Of a stretch of 64,000 nucleotides of DNA, positions 58,236 through 64,000 are shown piece after piece. This DNA is from Streptomyces parvus (GTDB lineage: Bacteria; Actinomycetota; Actinomycetes; Streptomycetales; Streptomycetaceae). The stretch covers positions 248,001 through 312,000 of the forward strand of contig NZ_BMRY01000006.1 of NCBI RefSeq assembly GCF_014648875.1. The letters run 5' to 3'. Each line of letters begins with the position of its first letter. Within the stretch, counting starts at the first letter, position 1. The translations under genes were made by a program, and so were the position numbers. Below the pieces are notes generated by a model that saw only the letters and a program-made list of their open reading frames with translations, was not told where the DNA came from and ran no database searches.

Positions 58236-59075
58236 CTACACCGGCGGCCAGGGGATCGGCGGCCACTGGCCGCTCGGCCGCGGGTGCACTCCGCCCTTGA
58301 GCAGCCCGTCGACCCGCTCCCGCAGGGCCTCCAGCTCGGCCACCGTGATGAGTTCGGCCATCCGGGTGGCGAGGGCGGCCCCCGGCGCCAGCTCGGCGGC
58401 GAGCCGGCCCAGCACCGCCAGGGCCTCCTCGGTGAGCGGTTCGCCCGCCCAGCCCCAGAGGAGGGTGCGCAGCTTGTCGTCGGCGTTGAAGGTGACCCCG
58501 TGGTCGATGCCGAAGAGCCGCCCGCCGGGCGCGGGCAGCAGATGGCCGCCCTTGCGGTCGCCGTTGTTGATCACCGCGTCCAGCACCGAGAGTCGCCGCA
58601 GCCGGGGGTCGTCCGCGTGCACCAGCAGCGCGGTCCTCCCCTCCCCCACCTCCGCGAAGCCCACGGCCTTCCAGCCGTCGCCCGGCTCCTCGCCCTCGAC
58701 GAGGGCCAGCAGCTCCGGGGCGTCCTCACCGTCCTCGGGGCCGTCGATCCAGAGCTGGACCATGCCCTGCCCGTACGGCCCGTCCCGCAGCACGGTCGGC
58801 GGCACGAGGTCCCAGCCGGTCTCCCGGGAGATCTCGTACGCGGCGACCTCCCGCTGGGCGAGGGTCCCGTCGGGGAAGTCCCAGAGCGGCTGCTCGCCCG
58901 CGACCGGCTTGTACGCGCAGGTGCGCTCCTCGCCGTCGTACGCCACCGCGCAGTGCAGCACCGCGTTGGACGCCCCGCCGACCTGCCCGAGGACGGTGAG
59001 CGTGCCCTCGGCGAGCAGGGTGAGCAGCTCGGGGTCGGTCAGGCTCCGCGACGGTATCCGTTCTGGCGCGGGCAT
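58236..59075 (-). CDS. SCO1664-family protein (phosphatidylinositol 3/4-kinase-like fold)
   Basis: The 279-residue protein has a kinase-like layout: ATP-binding Lys in TCAYKPVAGEQPLWDFPDG, a catalytic-loop-like NNGDRKGGHLL near residue 170 and a metal-site-like GIDHGVTFN near 193. The family has no established substrate. The start ATG 59075 follows GGAAGG and lies inside the 3' end of the DUF3090 gene: the two overlap by 37 bases. It is probably translated with DUF3090 and the histidine phosphatase and precedes mshC. Confidence 0.88.
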   Translation of the reverse strand: MPAPERIPSRSLTDPELLTLLAEGTLTVLGQVGGASNAVLHCAVAYDGEERTCAYKPVAGEQPLWDFPDGTLAQREVAAYEISRETGWDLVPPTVLRDGPYGQGMVQLWIDGPEDGEDAPELLALVEGEEPGDGWKAVGFAEVGEGRTALLVHADDPRLRRLSVLDAVINNGDRKGGHLLPAPGGRLFGIDHGVTFNADDKLRTLLWGWAGEPLTEEALAVLGRLAAELAPGAALATRMAELITVAELEALRERVDGLLKGGVHPRPSGQWPPIPWPPV

Positions 59076-59629
59076 ACGTGTCCTTCCGGATCGAGCGGCA
59101 GGCTGCACAGCGGGCACGGCGGACGCCCCGCGTTGACGACGTCCAGGGCCCGCTTGGCGAAGGCGCGGGCCTGGGCGCCGCTGAGCCGGACGCGGAGCAT
59201 CGGCGGGCCGTTCTCCTCGTCCTGGAGGAGCTTCTCCTCCGCCTCCGCGAGGTCGTCCTCGGAGTCGGCGTCGAGCTCGACGAGGGCCTGCGCCTCGACG
59301 ATCATGCGCTGTTCCTCGCCGTCCCAGGCCAGGGCCATGGTGCCGACCCGGAACTCCTCCTCGACGGGCACGTCGAGCGGCGCGGTGTCGGTGACGTCGG
59401 TGGGCGCCACGGCGGGCACCGGGGAGTTGCCGCCGGTGCGGCGTACGACCTCGTCGAGCAGCTCGTCGATCCGCTCGGCGAGCGCGGCGACCTGGGTCTT
59501 CTCCAGGGCGACGCTGGTGACCCGGCCCTGGGAGGACGCCTGCAGGAAAAACGTACGGCGGCCAGGCAGCCCGACCGTACCGGCCACGAATCGGTCCGGT
59601 GGGTCGTAGAGGAACACCTGACGGGACAC
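59039..59629 (-). CDS. DUF3090-family protein with C-terminal zinc ribbon
   Basis: The 196-residue protein begins SRQVFLYDPPDRFVAGTVGL, contains an acidic middle section and ends with two Cys pairs (CPLCSLPLDPEGHVCPR) likely to bind zinc. DUF3090 proteins have no known function and recur beside the SCO1664-type and phosphatase genes in actinobacteria. GTG/ATG 59629 gives the usual N-terminus. It overlaps the next gene by 37 bases, an unusually long overlap for this window. Confidence 0.85.
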   Translation of the reverse strand: MSRQVFLYDPPDRFVAGTVGLPGRRTFFLQASSQGRVTSVALEKTQVAALAERIDELLDEVVRRTGGNSPVPAVAPTDVTDTAPLDVPVEEEFRVGTMALAWDGEEQRMIVEAQALVELDADSEDDLAEAEEKLLQDEENGPPMLRVRLSGAQARAFAKRALDVVNAGRPPCPLCSLPLDPEGHVCPRQNGYRRGA

Positions 59630-59699
59630 GTCCTGCTCCCTTGAGCTTCGAAGGTGGTTGGGCGGCGCTACGGCGCGTCCACCCTACTGCCCGGAGCGA

Positions 59700-60422
59700 T
59701 CACGGCGCGCCCGCGCCGCCCCCGACCGTCGCGTCCGCCGAACCGTCACCGGTGGGGGACGCGGCGGCGTCCGCCCCGACGGTGTGTTCGCGGGGCGCCA
59801 GGGAGTCGAGGTCGCCGGTGTCGCCGAGCCGCAGGAGGAAGGGCCGCAGCCGGGTGTAGCGGATCGCGGTGACCGAACAGGGGTCGACGTGGATGCGCTG
59901 GAAGAGGTCCAGGTGCATGCCCAGGGCGTCGGCGACGAGGGCCTTGATGATGTCGCCGTGCGAGCACATGACGTACGTGGCGTCCTCGCCGTGCTCCGCC
60001 TCGACGCGCTCGTTCCAGTCGCGTACGGCGTCGACGGCGCGGGCCTGCATGGCGCGCATGGACTCACCGCCGGGGAAGGCCGCGGCGGAGGGGTGCTGCT
60101 GGACGACCGACATCAGCGGCTCGTCGGCGAGTTCGGCGAGCTTCCGGCCCGACCAGTGGCCGTAGTCGCACTCGCTGATCCGGTCCTCGGTGTGCAGGGG
60201 CAGGCCCGGGCGCGCGTCGAGGAGCGGCTGGAGCGTCTGCCTGCAGCGCTCCAGGGGGCTGCTGACGGCGAGGACGGGGGCCACGGCGGAGAGCCGGCCG
60301 GGGAGGGCGGCGGCCTGTCCGGCGCCGCGTTCGTCGAGAAGGACGCCGGGGGTGCGGCCCGCGAGCACCCCGGCGGTGTTGGCGGTGGAGCGTCCGTGGC
60401 GTACGAGGATCAGCGTGGGCAT
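59700..60422 (-). CDS. Histidine phosphatase superfamily protein (MSMEG_4193 type)
   Basis: The 240-residue phosphatase has the RHG motif in LILVRHGRSTANTAG (His near residue 9), SSPLERCRQT, GESMRAMQARAVDAV and the second His in MCSHGDIIKALVADALG near 151. The C-terminal ~40 residues are Gly/Ala-rich. The substrate is unknown; phosphoglycerate-mutase-like proteins act on small phosphate esters. I chose ATG 60422, which gives MPTLILVRHGR. It heads a three-gene set with DUF3090 and the kinase-like gene. Confidence 0.9.
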   Translation of the reverse strand: MPTLILVRHGRSTANTAGVLAGRTPGVLLDERGAGQAAALPGRLSAVAPVLAVSSPLERCRQTLQPLLDARPGLPLHTEDRISECDYGHWSGRKLAELADEPLMSVVQQHPSAAAFPGGESMRAMQARAVDAVRDWNERVEAEHGEDATYVMCSHGDIIKALVADALGMHLDLFQRIHVDPCSVTAIRYTRLRPFLLRLGDTGDLDSLAPREHTVGADAAASPTGDGSADATVGGGAGAP

Positions 60423-60471
60423 ACCCGCCAGCGTACGGCGGAGGTGCGTGGGGGCGGGTTCACGGGGAAGA

Positions 60472-61467
60472 ATGCCCGCCGTGATCGTGGACTGTGCCAT
60501 CTACCGGGACGGGCGCCGCATCGAACGACCCGACGACTTCTCCGAGGCTCTGGACGAGGCCCGGGACGCGCTGGACGCGTTCCTGTGGATCGGGCTGCAC
60601 GAGCCGACGGAGGCGGAGTTCGATCGCGTACGGGACGAGTTCGGGCTGCACCCGCTGGCCGTGGAGGACGCGCTGCGGGCGCACCAGCGGCCCAAGCTGG
60701 AGGTGTACGACGACTCCCTGTTCGCGGTGCTCAAGCCGATCGTCTACGAGCCCGAGAGCGACACGGTCAGCGCCGACGAACTGATGGTCTTCATAGGAGA
60801 CTCGTTCGTGGTGACGGTCCGGCACGGCGAGGGCGCCCCGCTGGCGGCCGTGCGCCAGCGGCTGGAGTCCGAGCCCGAGGTCCTGAAGCACGGTCCGACG
60901 GCCGTGCTGTACGCGATCAGCGACGCGGTCGTGGACCACTACATGGACGTGGCCGGCGAACTCCAGGTCGACCTGGAGGAGCTGGAGACGCAGGTCTTCG
61001 CGCCGACCGGCTCGGGCGACTCGAAGAACACCGCCGCCCGGATCTACACCTTCAAGCGGCAGGTGCTGGAGTTCCGCCGGGCCGCCGGGCCGCTGACGGC
61101 GCCCATGGCCCGGCTCTCCGCCGCGGGCGTGCCGTTCGTCCACGAGCACGCGCAGCCGTTCTTCCGTGACGTGGCCGACCACCTGACCCGCGCCAACGAG
61201 CAGGTGGAGGGGCTGGACCGGCTGCTCTCGGACATCCTGTCGGCGCATCTGGCACAGATGGGCGTGCGGCAGAACGACGACATGCGCAAGATCTCCGCCT
61301 GGGCGGCGATGGCCGCTGTCCCGACGATGGTGGCCGGCATCTACGGCATGAACTTCGACAACATGCCGGAGCTGCACTGGCCGTGGACGTACCCGGTGGT
61401 GGTCGCGCTGATGGGCCTCACGGTGTACGGGCTGTACCGGCTGTTCAAGCGGCGCGGCTGGCTCTAG
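60472..61467 (+). CDS. corA: CorA-family magnesium transporter
   Basis: The 331-residue protein has a large N-terminal cytoplasmic domain, a long helix and two C-terminal membrane helices. The signature YGMNFDN follows the first (AAVPTMVAGIYGMNF). It should form a pentameric Mg2+ or divalent-cation channel. ATG 60472 gives MPAVIVDCAIYRDG; GTG 60481 is close to a GGGGAAG at better spacing, so the start may be there. It is divergent from the phosphatase gene by 49 bases. Confidence 0.93.
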   Translation: MPAVIVDCAIYRDGRRIERPDDFSEALDEARDALDAFLWIGLHEPTEAEFDRVRDEFGLHPLAVEDALRAHQRPKLEVYDDSLFAVLKPIVYEPESDTVSADELMVFIGDSFVVTVRHGEGAPLAAVRQRLESEPEVLKHGPTAVLYAISDAVVDHYMDVAGELQVDLEELETQVFAPTGSGDSKNTAARIYTFKRQVLEFRRAAGPLTAPMARLSAAGVPFVHEHAQPFFRDVADHLTRANEQVEGLDRLLSDILSAHLAQMGVRQNDDMRKISAWAAMAAVPTMVAGIYGMNFDNMPELHWPWTYPVVVALMGLTVYGLYRLFKRRGWL

Positions 61468-61499
61468 CGGCCCGGGGCAGGCCGCCAGCGCCTTCAGCC

Positions 61500-62288
61500 T
61501 CAGGCGTACTCGTGCTCCGGCACCGCGGGGCTGCCGAGCGCGTCGCGCCGCTCCGGCATCTCCAGGGTCACCATGCGCCGCCAGCCGACGAGGCGCTCGT
61601 ACGCGTACACGGCGTGGATGCCCGCGGCGAGGACGGCGGCCTTGGGGCGGGACCAGCCGAGGATGCGGCCCATGTTGGCCATCACGGCGAGGCTGACGTC
61701 GCGGTAGACACGGATCTCGGCCAGGGCGCACTCGCGCATGATCCGCTGGATGGTCCGGCCGTGCCCCTCGCGGGCGAGGGCGAGCAGTTCCTCGTGGCAG
61801 TAGGCGAGGTGGTTGTCCTCGTCGTTGGAGATCATCTTCACCGCGCGGCCGATGTCGGGGTGGTCGCCGAAGTACCGGCGCAGCAGCTGCATCTGCTCGG
61901 ACGCGCGCTGCTCGGTGATCCGGCTGTGGGCCAGATAGGTGATGATGTCGCGCTCGGTGAGCCGCTCCTCGCCGCGCAGCCGGGAGTGCGCGAGGCCGAT
62001 GCCCTGCTGCTCCAGGAGCATCGTGTAGTCGGTCTCCGGCGGGACCTCGACGGGCGGCAGTCCGCGCTTCTTCAGAAGGGCGTTGAAGATCCGGCCGTGC
62101 TTGTCCTCGTCGGCCCCGTGCCGGACGATCCTGGGGGCCAGCTCACGGCGGCCCTCCGGGACGAGGGCGGCGATGCGGGCGTTCTCCCAGCCGCCCTGGG
62201 CCTCGCCGCTCGCGGCGATGGAACAGAAGAGCCGGTAGGACTCGTCGTTGTCCAGGATCTCCTGGAACAGGGTCTTCGCAGAGAGCAT
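61500..62288 (-). CDS. Ferritin-like domain protein
   Basis: The 262-residue protein has helices with two E-x-x-H iron-binding pairs, GADEDKHGRIF near residue 60 and SNDEDNHLAYCHEELL near 152, typical of a di-iron ferritin-like or rubrerythrin fold. The function is unknown; possibilities include iron storage or oxidation. I chose ATG 62288 with GGAGGTG upstream. It converges on corA with 32 bases between stops. Confidence 0.85.
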   Translation of the reverse strand: MLSAKTLFQEILDNDESYRLFCSIAASGEAQGGWENARIAALVPEGRRELAPRIVRHGADEDKHGRIFNALLKKRGLPPVEVPPETDYTMLLEQQGIGLAHSRLRGEERLTERDIITYLAHSRITEQRASEQMQLLRRYFGDHPDIGRAVKMISNDEDNHLAYCHEELLALAREGHGRTIQRIMRECALAEIRVYRDVSLAVMANMGRILGWSRPKAAVLAAGIHAVYAYERLVGWRRMVTLEMPERRDALGSPAVPEHEYA

Positions 62289-62485
62289 GAGGGCCACCTC
62301 CGTACCCGTTTTCCGCGGAGCCCAGGTCCGCGGAGCGGTAGTCCGCAGAACGAGTCAAAGGCGCTACGGGGCGGTCGGCAACCGGAGCGGTCACGCACCG
62401 CGCACGGCGGCGGCCGGGCCACCGACGGCCGACACGCCCACCGGGACGGCGTAACCCCTGGGCGCGTGGCGCGTTGATCCTGCTG

Positions 62486-62528
62486 ACGGCCGTGGCGGGG
62501 AAGACCCCCGAGCCCCCACCACGGCCGT
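62486..62528 (-). terminator. Terminator of the LLM oxidoreductase gene
   Basis: ACGGCCGTGG and CCACGGCCGT form a 10-bp stem with a G-run/C-run inner stem and lie 19 bases beyond the LLM stop. The remainder of 62289-62547 has no gene I can see. Confidence 0.7.
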
Positions 62529-62547
62529 AGTGCTGCCCGCGGTGCTG

Positions 62548-63597
62548 TTACACGAGCCCGGAGCGCTCCAGGGCGTCCGTGCCGGCGCGCAGGGCGGTGA
62601 GCCGCTCCTCCAGGGTGAAGCCGGCCGGGGCGAGGTTCAGCGTGGTGACCCCGGCGGCGGCGTAGGCCTGCATGCGGTCGGCGATCCGCTCGACGGGGCC
62701 GAGCAGCGCGGTCTGGTCGATCAGCTGGTGCGGAACGGCGGCGGCGGCCCCGGCCTTGTCCCCGTCCAGGTACTTGTCCTGGATCTCGGCGGCCTCCTTC
62801 TCGTACCCCATGCGCTGGGCGAGCTGGTTGTAGAAGTTCTGCTTCCGGCTGCCCATCCCGCCGACGTACAGGGCGGTGTACGGGCGGAACATGTCGGCGA
62901 GGCCGTTCACGTCGTCGCCGACCGCGAGCGGCAGCGTCGGACTGACGTCGAAGCCTTCCATGGTCTTGCCGGCCTTCTCGCGGCCCGCGCGCAGCGGCTG
63001 GATCGCGGTCTCCTCCAGGTGCTCGGCGGAGGGGAAGATCAGCAGGGCGCCGTCGGCGATCTCACCGGTCTGCTCCAGGTTCCTGGGGCCGATCGCGGCG
63101 ATGTAGAGCGGGATGTGCTCGCGCTGGGGGTGCACGGTGAGCTTGATCGGCTTGCCCGGGCCGCCGGGGAGCGGCAGCGTCCAGTGCGCGCCGTCGTACG
63201 ACACGCGCTCGCGGGTCATCGCCTTGCGGACGATCTCCACGTACTCGCGGGTGCGGGCCAGCGGCTTGTCGAACTTCACGCCGTACCAGCCTTCGGAGAC
63301 CTGCGGGCCCGAGACGCCGAGGCCGAGCCGGAAACGGCCGCCGGAGAGCGAGTCGAGGGTGGCGGCGGTCATCGCCGTCATGGTGGGCTGCCGGGCCGGG
63401 ATCTGCATGATGGCGGAGCCGACGTCGATCGACTCGGTCTGGGCCGCGACCCAGGTCAGCACGGTCGGGGCGTCGGAGCCGTACGCCTCGGCCGCCCAGC
63501 AGACGTCGTAGCCGAGCCGGTCGGCCTCCTGCGCGACGGCGAGGTTGTCGCCGTCCATGCCGGCGCCCCAGTAACCGAGATTGATGCCGAGCCGCAT
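62548..63597 (-). CDS. LLM-class F420-dependent oxidoreductase
   Basis: The 349-residue protein has the luciferase-like TIM barrel: RLGINLGYWGAGMDGDN, YDVCWAAEAYGSDAPTVLTW and SGGRFRLGLGVSGPQVSEGW, the last a common F420-binding segment. It probably uses coenzyme F420, which is made by actinobacteria, to oxidise or reduce an unknown substrate. ATG 63597 follows AGGGGAG. It is divergent from the aldo/keto reductase gene. Confidence 0.92.
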   Translation of the reverse strand: MRLGINLGYWGAGMDGDNLAVAQEADRLGYDVCWAAEAYGSDAPTVLTWVAAQTESIDVGSAIMQIPARQPTMTAMTAATLDSLSGGRFRLGLGVSGPQVSEGWYGVKFDKPLARTREYVEIVRKAMTRERVSYDGAHWTLPLPGGPGKPIKLTVHPQREHIPLYIAAIGPRNLEQTGEIADGALLIFPSAEHLEETAIQPLRAGREKAGKTMEGFDVSPTLPLAVGDDVNGLADMFRPYTALYVGGMGSRKQNFYNQLAQRMGYEKEAAEIQDKYLDGDKAGAAAAVPHQLIDQTALLGPVERIADRMQAYAAAGVTTLNLAPAGFTLEERLTALRAGTDALERSGLV

Positions 63598-63736
63598 AGC
63601 CGCTCCCCTTACCGATCAGTAACGTCCCTTTCCCCGGACTCTAGCGCGGGCGGCGGCGATCCGGCAGGCCCGGCGGACCTCGGGTTGTCCACAGCCCCTG
63701 CACCCCGTGGGGCCGTGGCCAGTAATCTCAGCGCCC

Positions 63737-64000
63737 ATGGAGCAGAGGCATCTCGGCCGTACCGGCCTTCGCGTGTCCCGGATCGGGCTCGGCACCCTCA
63801 CCTGGGGCCGGGACACGGACGAACACGACGCCGCCGACCAGCTGAAGGCCTTCTGGGACGCGGGCGGCACCCTGGTGGACACCGCCGATGTGTACGGGGG
63901 CGGCGAGGCCGAGTATCTGCTCGGGCGGCTCGTCGGCAGCCTGATCCCGCGCGAGGATCTGGTCATCGCCACGAAGGCCGGAAACGTCCCCGACCCCTAC
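63737..64000 (+). CDS. Aldo/keto reductase (partial, 5' end)
   Basis: The first 88 residues of an NADPH-dependent reductase are visible: QRHLGRTGLRVSRIGLGTLT, the catalytic-Tyr region VDTADVYGGGEAEYLLGRLV and then IPREDLVIATKAG. It runs off the window. The start ATG 63737 gives the standard family N-terminus. It is divergent from the LLM gene by 139 bases. Confidence 0.92.
   Translation, partial: MEQRHLGRTGLRVSRIGLGTLTWGRDTDEHDAADQLKAFWDAGGTLVDTADVYGGGEAEYLLGRLVGSLIPREDLVIATKAGNVPDPY

Noticed and set aside
63616..63972. Leftward frame over the aldo/keto reductase start
   Set aside because: It is antisense to a clear aldo/keto reductase N-terminus and shows no domain.
1..64000. tRNA, rRNA, insertion sequence, phage attachment site or prophage genes
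   Set aside because: No transposase or integrase motifs and no cloverleaf or ribosomal RNA sequence were recognised when reading either strand.

Overview
The window is high-GC actinobacterial DNA and almost certainly a Streptomyces chromosome core. It carries the 20S proteasome and pupylation genes (prcA, prcB, pup, dop, arc, pafA, pafBC), the mycothiol ligase gene mshC, an F420-type luciferase-like oxidoreductase, the gyl glycerol operon with gylR, many GTG starts and many overlapping stop/start pairs. Gene order from helY through mshC to the SCO1664-type gene matches my memory of the S. coelicolor SCO1631-SCO1664 segment. No rRNA, tRNA, CRISPR array, insertion sequence or prophage was seen.

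Layout. 0-2.4 kb: glycine betaine-type ABC transporter (permease/binding-protein fusion, cut by the window edge, and its ATPase), with a terminator-like hairpin in the leader. 2.5-4.4 kb: a stand-alone 5'-3' exonuclease and an iron-box-controlled siderophore-interacting protein. 4.4-5.9 kb: three gene remnants (MerR regulator, membrane protein, ABA4-like protein) left by deletions. 5.9-15.1 kb: a sigK-rskA stress locus with photolyase, a five-gene lipid-modification operon and a fasciclin lipoprotein. Its content closely parallels Mycobacterium tuberculosis Rv0444c-Rv0449c plus MPT70/MPT83, and three near-identical SigK-type promoters tie it together. 15.2-15.9 kb: an SPW membrane protein and a tandem dispersed repeat. 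15.9-23.8 kb: a leftward series pafB-pafC-zinc ribbon-small membrane protein-tatA-tatC-dgk-helY. 23.9-35.3 kb: two FKBP isomerases, then the Pup-proteasome genes with an MFS exporter, a LacI regulator and the remains of an endonuclease VII-type gene between pup and prcB. 35.5-43.2 kb: ferredoxin, secreted protein, tRNA m1A58 methyltransferase, site-2 protease, RecB-like nuclease, orphan response regulator, peptide-binding lipoprotein and HAD phosphatase. 43.4-52.3 kb: metH, then gylR and glpF-glpK-glpD. 52.5-64 kb: PAC2 protein, secreted GH31 glycosidase, mshC, a kinase-like/DUF3090/histidine-phosphatase set, corA, ferritin-like protein, LLM oxidoreductase and the start of an aldo/keto reductase.

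How the genes work together. SigK, released from the membrane anti-sigma factor RskA, probably drives its own gene, the FAD-oxidoreductase/DUF1365/methyltransferase/DUF1295 operon and the fasciclin lipoprotein, giving a light- or redox-linked programme of membrane lipid modification and DNA photorepair. Dop, PafA, Pup, ARC and PrcAB form the pupylation-degradation pathway, and PafBC is a transcriptional activator of DNA-damage genes. GylR probably controls its own gene and the glycerol operon through a shared operator-like motif. Most other genes are housekeeping.
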